Source: Phormidesmis sp963789215 (GTDB lineage Bacteria > Cyanobacteriota > Cyanobacteriia > Phormidesmidales > Phormidesmidaceae). From it: DNA of 64,000 nucleotides. Below, one piece after another: positions 44,110-54,076 of this stretch. How positions within the stretch are numbered: the stretch's first letter is position 1; each line of letters starts with the position of its first letter. The notes below the pieces were generated by a model. It did no database searches. It was given only the letters and a program-made list of their open reading frames with translations, and had not been told where the DNA came from. The DNA is taken from the NCBI GenBank assembly GCA_963789215.1, contig CAWBJY010000011.1, forward strand, positions 496,001 to 560,000, written 5' to 3'. The position numbers and the translations under genes were made by a program.

Positions 44110-44143
44110 AGCACGATGGACTGACTCAGACAGTTATCGTGCT
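44110..44143. terminator. Hairpin between convergent tniQ and cargo helicase
   Basis: AGCACGAT (44110-44117) pairs with ATCGTGCT (44136-44143), extended by GACTG/CAGTT inside. It lies in the 101-base gap between the stops of the converging tniQ and helicase genes and could terminate both transcripts. No clear T-tract follows on either side. Confidence 0.5.
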
Positions 44144-44168
44144 CAGCTATGCGGGAAAATCTGTGCGC

Positions 44169-46877
44169 TTACCAACCATTCCGCATCAGCGTATCAATAC
44201 TTCTGCGAGAAAGCACTTTGGCGCAGTTACGCCACTCATCTTCCTCAGCATCAAGGTTTTCGTTGTATCGAATATCAAAACCATTCACTCGCTTTTGAAC
44301 GTCAATATACTCGTCAAGCTTTTCATCAAGCGTCTCAACATTTTCAATCCAATCATCCTCAATGGTGTCTGGCAAAGAACCAAAGAGGTCAAAGCGATCT
44401 TTCATACGAGCTGAAAGGCGTTCGTAGATATCCTCATCGACGGTGCCCTGGTAGACCAAGTTGAGCATGTCTACCGTAGAGCGAGTCTGTCCAAACCGTT
44501 TGATTCGACCAATTCGCTGCTCCAATCGAGTCGGATTCCAGGGCAGATCAACATTGATAAGGGTGCCAAGTCGCTGAAGATTCAGCCCTTCGCAGGCTGC
44601 ATCAGTGGCCACCATAATTCGGATGGCTTGATCCTCCACCATTTTCTTCAGCGTTTCTCGTTTAGCTCTGTTTGGGTTTTCTGGCCCCCGAAATAGGGCG
44701 CTCTTATCTGCGCCAGCATAGAGGCCAATGAGCTGATTAGGAAACAGGGCGGCTAGATTTTCTGCGACCCAGGCAGCGGTGTCGTAATACTGGCTAAATA
44801 TAATGCAGCCATGCTGAACCCAGTTTTCCTCAGCTAGATAGTGCTTAACTGCTTTAAGCTTTGGATCTTCTCCTTGCATTCCCTCTAGCGCATTAATGAG
44901 GTCATGGAGTGCTTCTTGCTCAGCGATCGCAAGGTCAATATCTTGCATCGTCTCTTGCTCACTTTCTTCTTCAATCGCCTGCTGTTCCAGTAGTTTCTGC
45001 GCGGTGTTTAACCCAGCCACACAGCTAGAGCAAAGGCGCTGTGTCATCAAGTTTTTCATAAACCCACCGCCGCCTACCCGTCTGCCATAAGCGCGACCAA
45101 AGGCTTGGGCCGCTTCGTAGGCATTTTCAAACGCTTCGTTAGTTCTGAGCGCACGTTGCCGGAACAGAACGGCAAATGTATTCGGATTGCGGCTTTTTTC
45201 TTGATTGGGATGAAGATCTACCCCGACTCGCTGAAGGATGCCAGCTTCTTCTAAAACCTTTCTCTTACGCAGTACAACATGGCGGACGATAGGGTTATGG
45301 CGCTGAAAGAATCCCATATTTGATCTTTCGCTATCCATCAGATCTTCTAGGTCATCACGGACAGCACGAGGTAGATCTACAACTGCCGCAGCCGTATCAA
45401 AGTCTCTGGGTTTGAGTTCTAGCTCACCTCGAACTTCATGAACGACTCGTCGGAAGTCGCTTTCGTCAGAGGACTCTAATGGGGGGAGGGGCGATCGCAT
45501 ATATCGCCAAGCAATTTCTATATCGTCAATTTTTTCCTTTCCCGTAACGACTGGCACCACCTGTTCTGGATAATGCCAGGGGGCAAAATCATTCCCTAAA
45601 ACAAAGCGACCGTCGCCCTGGTGTAAAATTTTGAGCTGATCCCACAAATCCTCAACCTTTGTTTGCATTGGCGTGGCGGTGCCCAACAGTACATGCTTAG
45701 AGCGTCCAGCAGCGGCAATCATAAATTGCAATAGCGCGTTGGGTTCGCCAGCGTCCTTGCCCATTCCCTGCTTAGTACGCGATTTGTGCGACTCGTCTTG
45801 GATCAGGATTTCAAAATTTACTTGGCTTAGCAGCTCTCGCTCTTTTGTGGGCTGAACGATTAGCCCGGTCGAGATAATGCCAATACGTAACGGACAGCGT
45901 ACGACGTTTTCGGGGCCGATAGGGGAGATGGCTCTCTCTTCAGAATCCAGCCATACCTTTTGCCGCGATGACCAGCGAGCGCAGGGCAACCCTAGCTTGT
46001 CGAGTAGCTCTGTCTGCCACTGCTCTGTTAGCGGTGCAGGGGCAAAGATAACGATAGGGCGACGGCGTGCCCGTGCGCCACGCTGGGCAATTTCTTGTTC
46101 GTTAATCAGGGTGAGGGTGAGGGCTGCTGTCGCCAAAGAAAGGGTTTTTCCAAGGCCCACTTCATCGGCAATCAGAAGTCTGACCACGCCATGCCAACGC
46201 AAGTGCTTCATGCACTCGGAGACAAAAGCTCGCTGCCAGGGCGACAGAGAAAGTCCCTCCCGATACATGGGCGATTCGACTAGCGCAGCCGGGGCCAAAC
46301 TGTCGTCGTCAGGTTGCTCGCCTAGCTCAATCTCAACACGGTGGGCTCGGCGGCCTACTTCCTGTACAACGGCTCTGGGTAGCGGTACGGCTTTTGCCCA
46401 CAGCGCATCGAACTCAGCCTGTATCCAATCGACACCTTCGGGGCTTTCGTCCGACCAGACAATTTCGTAATGGGCTTGCCATCCGGCCCTAGTTTCGTTC
46501 ATAGAACCCATGAACCCAATCCGACGACCATCGTGTAGCTCAATAACGCCCGCTTTGCCGTGAACAAATCCGCAGAAGTCATCAGGAGCGACCCGGATTG
46601 CATTGGGATGGTTTTCTAGAAATTGGTAAAGCCACTTGTAGCGCGGTCTATTCAGTAGCGATTCTGCTTCTACCGGCAGGTCGTTTAAGCGTCCTAGTAG
46701 CTTGGATTCCTGAATCTTGGCGACTTTGATATCTTCAGAGCGGACATCGGAATTGCAGACAATCCGAACGTCTTCGATGCTATCGATGTATTCCCCGGCT
46801 ATTTCAAAAAGGGAGGAGGTAAAGTAGCCTGCAATGCGATGATAGCGTTTTGCCTGCTTCAAATATCTATTGAGCAC
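44169..46877 (-). CDS. PLD-like domain plus SNF2-type DNA helicase (cargo defence operon)
   Basis: A 902-residue protein. The N-terminal phospholipase-D-like domain has VHGKAGVIELHDGRRIGFMG and SMNET (H106-x-K108, N127), the HKD pattern of nucleases. The SF2/SNF2 helicase follows: motif I ADEVGLGKT (237-245), motif II QDESH, motif III LLGTATPMQT and motif VI RLEQRIGRIKRFGQT. The first recognised codon is a GTG at 46877, but conserved-looking residues (VQRFSSRTHRLDQT) are encoded just upstream in frame, back to a TGA at 46934. The true start may be an ATT at 46931, or the 5' end may carry a lesion. It is the last gene of the minus-strand cargo operon. Confidence 0.85.
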   Translation of the reverse strand: MLNRYLKQAKRYHRIAGYFTSSLFEIAGEYIDSIEDVRIVCNSDVRSEDIKVAKIQESKLLGRLNDLPVEAESLLNRPRYKWLYQFLENHPNAIRVAPDDFCGFVHGKAGVIELHDGRRIGFMGSMNETRAGWQAHYEIVWSDESPEGVDWIQAEFDALWAKAVPLPRAVVQEVGRRAHRVEIELGEQPDDDSLAPAALVESPMYREGLSLSPWQRAFVSECMKHLRWHGVVRLLIADEVGLGKTLSLATAALTLTLINEQEIAQRGARARRRPIVIFAPAPLTEQWQTELLDKLGLPCARWSSRQKVWLDSEERAISPIGPENVVRCPLRIGIISTGLIVQPTKERELLSQVNFEILIQDESHKSRTKQGMGKDAGEPNALLQFMIAAAGRSKHVLLGTATPMQTKVEDLWDQLKILHQGDGRFVLGNDFAPWHYPEQVVPVVTGKEKIDDIEIAWRYMRSPLPPLESSDESDFRRVVHEVRGELELKPRDFDTAAAVVDLPRAVRDDLEDLMDSERSNMGFFQRHNPIVRHVVLRKRKVLEEAGILQRVGVDLHPNQEKSRNPNTFAVLFRQRALRTNEAFENAYEAAQAFGRAYGRRVGGGGFMKNLMTQRLCSSCVAGLNTAQKLLEQQAIEEESEQETMQDIDLAIAEQEALHDLINALEGMQGEDPKLKAVKHYLAEENWVQHGCIIFSQYYDTAAWVAENLAALFPNQLIGLYAGADKSALFRGPENPNRAKRETLKKMVEDQAIRIMVATDAACEGLNLQRLGTLINVDLPWNPTRLEQRIGRIKRFGQTRSTVDMLNLVYQGTVDEDIYERLSARMKDRFDLFGSLPDTIEDDWIENVETLDEKLDEYIDVQKRVNGFDIRYNENLDAEEDEWRNCAKVLSRRSIDTLMRNGW

Positions 46878-47003
46878 CGTTTGGTCTAGGCGATGGGTGC
46901 GAGAGGAAAAACGCTGAACTGAGGAAGTAATTCATATTAAAGGTTCAGACCAGACGATGTCAGCATAGAAAAGGGGATAGGGAAAGGTAATAGAGAACCC
47001 AAG

Positions 47004-47690
47004 TCATTTTCTAGCCAAAGATTCAAGCTTTGAGAGCCATTCGTTAAAGTGCGGGCAGCGACCGCGAATTACTGACAGCCCTATTTTTGCCGCTAGCTGA
47101 GGCCCAAAGGTAGTTTTTGCTTTTTCATAGTCAGGGAAAAAATCAATAATACGTTTGCTAGGCGCTGTTTGCGGCCCATCGTTGATTAGCTCGGGAGTCC
47201 TATACTGACTAGCAATAGTTTGGAGTGTCTTAACAGCTTGTGCGCTTTCAGCACCAAGGTATTCAAAACAAGTAGGATCAGAAAAAAGATATGCCTCATA
47301 TTCATGCAGCTGAAGATAGGGAATGAATCGAGGGTCGTTGATATCTTCTGCAAATTTTTGTTCTAGAAATTTGACTCGCTCAAATGGGTCTGGTTGTATC
47401 TGTTCGACTTCGGTTATACCAGGAAAGTCGGCATAGAGGGCGTACAAATCAATCATGGTTGTAAAATACGCATCTGGATCTCTGTCCTGTTTGAGAAATC
47501 GGTCGATGTCGTTTTTCATCGGTGCATAGCTGCGACCGCCGCCTCTATGTATTCTCCCTTTCTTTTTGGCATGGGCGACCAGTACAGGTTTGTGCATGTA
47601 TACCTGACGCTGTGCTAAATGTGGCTTAATGAGAGTGTCTGCAAAGGTTTGTTCGGTTTGGCCTTCAGCAATTAGGTAGAGACGTGTCAT
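47004..47690 (-). CDS. DUF4276 family protein
   Basis: A 228-residue protein starting MTRLYLIAEGQTEQTFADTL; the EGQTE motif with later TMIDLYALYADFPG and LQLHEYEAYLFSD is the TOPRIM-like DUF4276 pattern. The ATG at 47690 overlaps the stop of the ATPase gene by one base (TAATG), so the two are translationally coupled. Pairs of an AAA15/OLD-type ATPase and a TOPRIM-like DUF4276 protein are common in defence islands and resemble OLD or Septu-type nuclease systems in principle. The exact activity is unknown. Confidence 0.82.
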   Translation of the reverse strand: MTRLYLIAEGQTEQTFADTLIKPHLAQRQVYMHKPVLVAHAKKKGRIHRGGGRSYAPMKNDIDRFLKQDRDPDAYFTTMIDLYALYADFPGITEVEQIQPDPFERVKFLEQKFAEDINDPRFIPYLQLHEYEAYLFSDPTCFEYLGAESAQAVKTLQTIASQYRTPELINDGPQTAPSKRIIDFFPDYEKAKTTFGPQLAAKIGLSVIRGRCPHFNEWLSKLESLARK

Positions 47691-49290
47691 TAGTGCGGTC
47701 CTCCACCAATGATATTTTTCTCCCAAACTTCTCCTAAGCTGTACTCGTCAAGCCAAAGATCTAGTTCTGTAGGACTTAGCCGTCTAAATTGTGATTCTTT
47801 ACCCTCTCGGTTCACAGCAATGACATCTTCTGGCTCAAAGTTATCTAAAAAGGTACTAGATTGAGTGCTGATTAGAATTTGAGTATGCAGGGCCGCTCTA
47901 CTAAACAAATCAGCCAATACGAAACGCACCCGCCAAAGCCATCGGCGCAAGCAAGACCCGACGGCCAGAGATGAAACCAAAGCCCAATTGATTCAACTTG
48001 AAGCGATCGCCGCAACCGGACAGGTCGCCTTGAAGTATCTTGACGAAACCGGCTGCTGTCAATGGACGCCTGAAAGCTACAGCTACAGCTTGAAAGGTCA
48101 GCAGAAACGGTTTGAGCAAACCTCTAGGCGGGGCAAGCGAGTCAGTATCTTAGGCGTGTGGGATCCCGATGAAAGCTTTGACTATGCTGTGGTCGTTGGC
48201 GGCTTCAACTCTGAACGCTATATCGAAATGATGGATTGGCTTGCAACCAAAGCCGCGCAGAACTTTGAGAAGACCAATCAGCTTACTTTCATCGTTCAGG
48301 ATAACTGCACGATTCATAAAAGCAAGGTGGTGCAGGCAGCTTGGCCCAGGTGGCAAGCCCAAGGCCTATTCGTCCTATTTCTACCGCCTTACTGCTCTGA
48401 ACTCAATCCGATTGAAGATTTAGAGCATAGGGATGCAGACCTAGCTCGGGTTCGTCTACGACAATGAGTTTTGGAAGTTCGTCTTCTGGTTGTAAGAGTA
48501 GCGTAGCGAGGCAAATGGCGCGCAAAGTCCCATCTGAAAATTGATGAGGGCCAAATACCCGGTCTGCGCCTTTTTCTCTCCAGTTCAAAATAACATTGCG
48601 AGAAGCATCTGGTTCGAGAACAAAGTCATCGAAAAAGGGAGCAATCAGTTGAATAGTGCCGACAATTTGTTGATAGGCCGATGTATCTTCTTCCCGAAAC
48701 CGCAAGAGCAGCGCGGCTAAGTTGCCAGCATCGGGCATGAGCCATCGACTATCGCCAACGTAGCAAGATTGGCGAACTGCTGCGGTCGCAGATGTATCGT
48801 GAAAGTGATAAACGCGGCAGCGGTCGAGTAAGTACTTGAGGGCTTTGGCTGTGTTTTGTCCGTCTTCCCTTGCAGCTTCGCCAAGTTTAGATTCTTGGTG
48901 CCCTGCACCTAACCCATCAGTTCTCGGAGAAGTCCATCCTTCTGCTAAAAAGCTCATCGACTCTTCTGCGAAAATTAAAATATCACCAGCGGCATGGAAC
49001 AACCTGATGTCGTAGATATCTACGCCGTTTCCAACTTCAAACTCTAGGTGCGCTTCTATTTGAAGCGTTATTTTTGGCCCAAAATGCAAGAGGGACTGAG
49101 CGCGGCCAGAAGTGCCTATGTATTGCTGAAAGCGCCCGGCCATCATTTCATTGAGCATTTTAAAGAACGAGATAAAATTACTTTTCCCCGCTCCGTTGGC
49201 TCCAATGAGAATATTCAAAGCATGAAGCTCAAGGTCTAAATCTTTAATAGACTTGAATCCACTTAAGGTCAGTTTTCGCAAATTATCCAA
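47690..49290 (-). pseudogene. AAA15/OLD-like ATPase split by an IS630 fragment
   Basis: The N-terminal part (48415-49290) starts MDNLRKLTLSGFKSIKDLDL with Walker A GANGAGKS (30-37) and ends with the Walker B/D-loop VVDEPELGLHPYALNL. The C-terminal part (47690-47917) resumes with LADLFSRAALHTQILISTQS, the H-loop region, and runs to the stop. The break lies exactly between codons CTT and TTG, so removing 47918-48414 restores one ABC-type ATPase frame of about 368 residues. It partners with the DUF4276 gene whose start overlaps its stop. The inserted segment destroys the protein as it stands. Confidence 0.85.
47918..48414 (+). mobile_element. IS630-family transposase fragment inside the ATPase gene
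   Basis: On the plus strand the segment encodes part of an IS630/Tc1-type DDE transposase: KYLDETGCCQWTPESYSYSL (first Asp), FIVQDNCTIHKSKVVQAA (second Asp) and LPPYCSELNPIEDLEH, where NPIE holds the catalytic Glu. The N-terminal DNA-binding domain and both inverted repeats are missing, so it is a dead fragment of 497 bp. I see no target-site duplication. Its clean position at a codon boundary is odd for an insertion and could come from recombination or an assembly chimera. Confidence 0.8.
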
Positions 49291-49372
49291 GATTTAGACT
49301 CCTTCCTCATTCATAATCATTTCTGTTAATTTTTTGTAGAAGTTTGAGTTTGTAAATTGAATAGTATCAAGA

Positions 49373-52300
49373 TTAAATGCCTTCGTTGCGAATCCGGTTA
49401 GCAACAATTTCAGCCTTCTGCGCTTCTTTAGGACGCCGATCGCGCCACATATCAGCTAGATAGTGAGCCATTGCCATCAAATGGCTGCGCTTCTGAAAGT
49501 AAGTAGTATCCAGGCTTGAGCGAATTTGGCCGATTACGACTTTGGGGTCTTTGTCGTTGAGTAGTTCCTGAATGGCCATCAGCAGTTCGCTGAGGAGGGT
49601 TCCGCCCAGCTCCCCGCCGGTTAGCTCGCGAGGCTTAAATTCTTTTGCGCCTTTTAGTCTTGCTTTGTTGGCTTGCATAGAGGCCATGAGGGGCTGATAG
49701 GCGACGTTGAAGGCTTTGGAGAAGTTTTGGTAGTTGTCGAGTTTGGCGGCTCCGGTCTTTTCGATGGCGACCATACGGAGGTAAAAGCGTTCGACGCCTG
49801 TGATTTCGCGCCAGGTGTCGGGGTTGAGTTCTTTGAGGCGTTCGGGGATGAGCAGGTTGTTGGCGATTTCGGAGGCGTATTCTACGATGTCGTCTACGAC
49901 GGTGGTTTCACCTTTTTGGCGGGGTTGCAGGGCGAGGGTGGTCATGTCACGACCATCGACTTCGGTGTATTGGGTGAGGACTTTTAGGGCGGCGGCGTAG
50001 CCTGCCATTTGCAGGTCGGAGTCGTTGAAGACGGTTTCGCCGTGCTGTTGGGCTTCGTCGTTGAGGTTTAGCATGTCTTTGATTTGGGCGGTGACTTCTT
50101 TGCGAATTTTTGGGAGGAGTCGCTGCTTAAAAGTGGAGGCTGTTTTTAATCGCTTACGAAGTAGCAGGGTAACGGTGCCCTGGACGTAGCCGCCTTGTTT
50201 GAGTTCGGAGGTGGTTTCGGTGGCGATGTACCAGGCGCTGACGACTTGGAGCCCCGCTGCCCAGAAGATGGATACCATGTCGGCCCAGACGCTGGTGTCT
50301 TGGTGGGTGAACATGACGCATTGGAGACCGTTGTCGGGCATGTGGTTGGTCATGGCGCGGTAGGCTTCGACCATGCCTCGGCGGAAGTCTTCACCGTCGC
50401 CTTTGATGGCTAGGGCGCGGCGGGAGTCCCACGTCCATTGGTCGAAAAGATCGGAGGGATTCTTGCGAAGCCAGGCGATGAAGAATTCTGTTATTTCTTC
50501 GTAATGAACCGCATCTGCATAAGGTGGATCCGTCAAAAATATATCTGAGGGGCTATTGGATTCTGAGGAATTAAGATTCAATATCAAGGCTTTGGATGTA
50601 CATTCTGCATCTATATCAACAGAAACTCGACCACTTTCAATTGAATACCAACTTGCCCTAACTCCGTAATTCCAAAATACGTTAAACGCTTGATTAGTGA
50701 AGATATGATCGACTTTGGGCAACCGACCGGGGCCAGGAGATGGATTGAGCATACAAAGTTTCGCGCTCAAGTTTAAAGTACGGCAGAGATTTATAGACAA
50801 GATTGCCTGTTCAACGCTACCACTTTCTTTTATGTGTCTTTGAGCAGTCGCTAAGAAGAGTAATTGTCTTGTACTAAAAAGTTGGTGCCAATATCGCCAT
50901 CCTCTCTCACGATATAATCGTGTTGTTTCAAAACCTGACTCAATAGTCATATCAGGTACTAGACCTTGTTCTTGCCAGACTTTTAATTTCTTATCGACCA
51001 GATGCTCAACTTTTTCCTCACGTTTTGAGTCGGCTTCTGACACACCAGTAAAATAAGCTTCTGGTCGAGAGTCCTCTATAGTTTCCTTCGTAATCCAATG
51101 AATGCAATAGAGTCTTTCCTGAAAGATATCTTCAGGTTGAGGCTTAAAGTCACATAGTTTCCACTGACGTAAACGATTGCGATTCTCGCCCTCTTCAGTT
51201 CGGTAGTCACCTCGAATGGTTTTAATCGGGATTCGATATGACTCATCGTCTAATTCATATACCAGACTGCCGTTTTGTACGGTTCCCTGTGCGGCAACCT
51301 CCATATCCTCATCGCTAGCACTTGTAACAACTTCGATATCAAAACGCTTCTCTTCATGGTTTGGAATGAGCTTTCCACATACATTCCGAGTTTTAGACGA
51401 TTACCCAACTCGGTGCCATCGGCACCATCCACCCAGTCTCAGGACACCGCGTCTCCAAACAATATAGAAATGCCTTTGCCCTATCACCTCTCTCGTTGTG
51501 TTCAATCCCCAACTCAGTAATTTCTCGATCAACAGCTTCTGCAACTTCCTTCTGAGCTTTCTCAATCTCTTCTCTCTTCTCAGGACTCGCCCCAATAATA
51601 TTCAGCGCCCCCCAAGTCAACATACAAGCCACCGGATTCAAATCCGAAGCATACACATCACACCCCAACCGCGCCGCCTCAAACGGAATCGACCCACCGC
51701 CGCAAAACGTATCCCCCACCCGTGGCCGATGCCCATAGCGCAGCATCCCCAACTGCTCCACCAGCGCCTCATGAGAATGCGCCTCAACGCCAAACCCTCC
51801 TAAATGCGCATTCACCTCATTCCAAATCGGCCCATACAGCACCTCTGAATCAAGCTCCTCCGGACCGGATCAAGCTCCGGACGGCACAACCTCACCTTTT
51901 CTTCATAGGGCAACCCTTCCAGGGCTTGAGCCAATAGCGGATGCTTCTTCTCATCTGCTATCCCCCGCTGCCAACGCAGCTTCAGCTTCGGATATTTCGC
52001 CACATCCAGGGGAAATTGCAGCGCCTCAATCTCATCCTGGTCATAAAACTTGTTCGTATAGTCAAAGAAATCCCAAGGATTCTCTAGCGTAATCCGCTCA
52101 GCAATCTCCCCCACCTTTAGCTTCGGCTCCCGCCGCCCAAACGCCGCATCATCCATCGCCATCAGCTTCTCAAAAACAAGCAGATCCGCCTCCAAATCAT
52201 CCGTCACCGGCAGCAAACACCCCAGCACAATCGCCCGCACCATAATCAGCGGCTTGCGCCCCTTCCAATAAGACCCCAGCGCTGTCAGCGTTTGCCCCGC

Positions 52301-52414
52301 CCCCGCCTTACGCTCCTTCTGCGCCTCCGCCGATACCTTCTGCGCCGGAAACACCCGCTCAATCAGCGAGGGTGCGTTTTGCAAGGCTAGCGGCGTCAGA
52401 GGTTTGATTGGCAT
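49373..52414 (-). pseudogene. DUF1156 DNA methylase, two frameshifts
   Basis: Three consecutive frames make one DUF1156-type adenine methylase of about 1000 residues. 51812-52414 holds the DUF1156 domain (APSLIERVFPAQKVSAEAQK). 51393-51842 has the SAM-binding motif GDTFCGGGSIPFEAARLGCD. 49373-51304 has the catalytic DPPYADAVHYEEITEFF. The first break comes from a 17-bp insertion near 51860 (AGCTTGATCCGGTCCGG on the minus strand); without it the frame reads CRPEELDSEVLYGPIW. The second is a single-base shift at about 51392, after APSWVI. The gene should modify host DNA in a defence system with DUF499 and DUF3780; it is now inactive unless corrected. Confidence 0.85.
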
Positions 52415-52552
52415 AGTAAAGAAATTGATATATCGGTATGATTACTTTACTATCGCTAACGTGCTTGCTTTTGCAATGATCTCTAGCTCCTTAAGGCATC
52501 GCCAAGACATATCTTAAGATGGGAGTCAATAAGGCCGGAAGTCAAAACTTTC

Positions 52553-52726
52553 TCAGTGCCTCTGAAAAGCCAGCGCTAACAGATCGTGATCAAGGGTCAA
52601 AATTGTTGAAGGTGAGTGCTGAGGCGTTCTGCGATCGAGCATTCCGGCCCGGTTATCTTCTTGTACGGTCAGAACATCAATATCGCGTAGTCGTAAGCCC
52701 ATGACAATCGGCATCGACAAAATCAT
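52553..52726 (-). pseudogene. DUF5615 PIN-like toxin remnant
   Basis: A 57-codon frame reads IVMGLRLRDIDVLTVQEDNR, then TILTLDHDLLALAFQRH, the core and second acidic motif (LTLDHD) of DUF5615, a PIN-like family usually paired with a DUF433 antitoxin. The usual first strand with its Asp (LDEN) is missing; stop codons lie directly upstream in frame. It is a truncated toxin gene in the gap between the DUF1156 and DUF3780 genes. Confidence 0.6.
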
Positions 52727-53093
52727 CTTTCAAGGCTAGTCAGCATACCTTTCTTTAATATTTGGGCAGTTCGCTCAAGGTGGAGCTTGGGCTGAGGCTT
52801 CAACTTTTTCGAGACGCTGTTTCAAATCGACTAGGAAGCCCCTTCAAGAACCCAGTAATAAGCGACTGAGTAGATTTTGCCCAGGGCATCATGCGACTAC
52901 TGAAGTGCGTCTTCAACTCAAACCATTGAGGCAGGTAAAATCAGCGCCACTACCTTCTGGTACTGTTCAAAGACAGGCACTTATTTACGTCAGCGAATGC
53001 ATCGTGTGGTTAGGTAGTTCACTGGGATGTCACTAAAGGACTTACTCCAATTCTAAGGCTCATCAAGATAAAGCCACTATCTGCTAAGACTCT

Positions 53094-53355
53094 TTCCATG
53101 TAAACCCAGAACCCGAATTGATTTCCTGCTCCAAAATTTCTTCAGAGCGCGTAGCCAAGTCTACAGAGCCTGAAAAAAGACCGATTAAAGGATCTTCTGT
53201 ATCCAGTGAGAACAGGTTGTAGCGGGTTCCCGGAAACTTCTGAAGATTTGGCTAGCCGCCTGCAAATTTTCAAGCTGACTAGCAAGCTGGAGTTTTTGAT
53301 CTGGCAAACTCAGCTTATTGAGCCCGCGTTCAATAGCTCTTGGACGGTCAGATAG
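53094..53355 (-). pseudogene. Remnant of a small antitoxin-like protein
   Basis: On the minus strand RAIERGLNKLSLPDQKLQLA continues, after a frameshift near 53260, into LQKFPGTRYNLFSLDTEDPL and SVDLATRSEEILEQEI, ending with FTWKES and TAG at 53094. The pattern DPLIGLFSGSxDLAxxSEEIL is reminiscent of small cyanobacterial antitoxin-like proteins, but I cannot name the family. The rest of 52727-53421 contains only scattered out-of-frame pieces. Confidence 0.45.
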
Positions 53356-53421
53356 TGCAAGTCACCTTCACTTATCTAACAGTTTGATTGCGCCTCGTTC
53401 CCCTTAGTTTAGAACCTCAAA

Positions 53422-54030
53422 TTAGTTCTGAAAAAGCGGCAGGGTTTCATAGTCCTCCTCCGGGTGCTTCTCAACTCGGCGCGGCTCCAAAATCACCGGC
53501 TGAGGCGAATCTCCCAGCGCATACTTCAGCGCCATCCGCCACCCCCGACCCTTGTCTTCCAAGGCCCCCACCGTAGAAGCTGTCATCCCAAACAGCCACC
53601 AACGCTCCTCCGGACGCAGCGCCAGCCAATTGCGCAACGCCGCTCCCACCTTCTCCTCCTCCAACTCCTCAATCGCCCAAGCCAACACACACAGCTCCTT
53701 CCCCAGTAGCCGATCCACCCGATTCTCACCCACCTTCCACTGCCCTGCTTTTAGCTTGTGCGCCTTCAGCCGCTCATTAAACATCCGCTTCACCGGATTA
53801 GCAATCTCCGTCCATACCGAACGCGGCAACACCACGCGATCTAACAGCTCGCTCTCATCGCCGTGAATATGCATCCCCAGATCTTCCACAATCTGCACCG
53901 GCTGCTTATTACCCCTAGGAATCAATACTACAAAGTGATGTGGTGCAGCCGTCAACGGCACCCCAAATCCCTGGGTCACATGAGCCGGTTGATCAGCCTT
54001 TTTTCGCGTTTTTTTTAGATTAGTGGCCAT
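53422..54030 (-). CDS. DUF3780 family protein (cargo defence operon)
   Basis: A 202-residue protein, intact. Recognisable features include HVTQGFGVPLTAAPHHFVVLIPRG, VVLPRSVWTEIANPVKRMFN and LAWAIEELEEEKVGAALRNW. DUF3780 has no known fold to me but regularly accompanies DUF499 and DUF1156 genes, which is why I place it in the same system. It follows DUF499 by 46 bases on the same strand and is separated from DUF1156 by a 1-kb stretch of toxin-antitoxin debris. Confidence 0.8.
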   Translation of the reverse strand: MATNLKKTRKKADQPAHVTQGFGVPLTAAPHHFVVLIPRGNKQPVQIVEDLGMHIHGDESELLDRVVLPRSVWTEIANPVKRMFNERLKAHKLKAGQWKVGENRVDRLLGKELCVLAWAIEELEEEKVGAALRNWLALRPEERWWLFGMTASTVGALEDKGRGWRMALKYALGDSPQPVILEPRRVEKHPEEDYETLPLFQN

Positions 54031-54076
54031 AAGTCACGGGTTAGGTATCACTCCGGGGCCGATTAGTACATTTATA

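Noticed and set aside
47918..48414. A complete insertion sequence inside the ATPase gene
   Set aside because: No inverted ends, no N-terminal transposase domain and no TA duplication; only the DDE-domain part is present.
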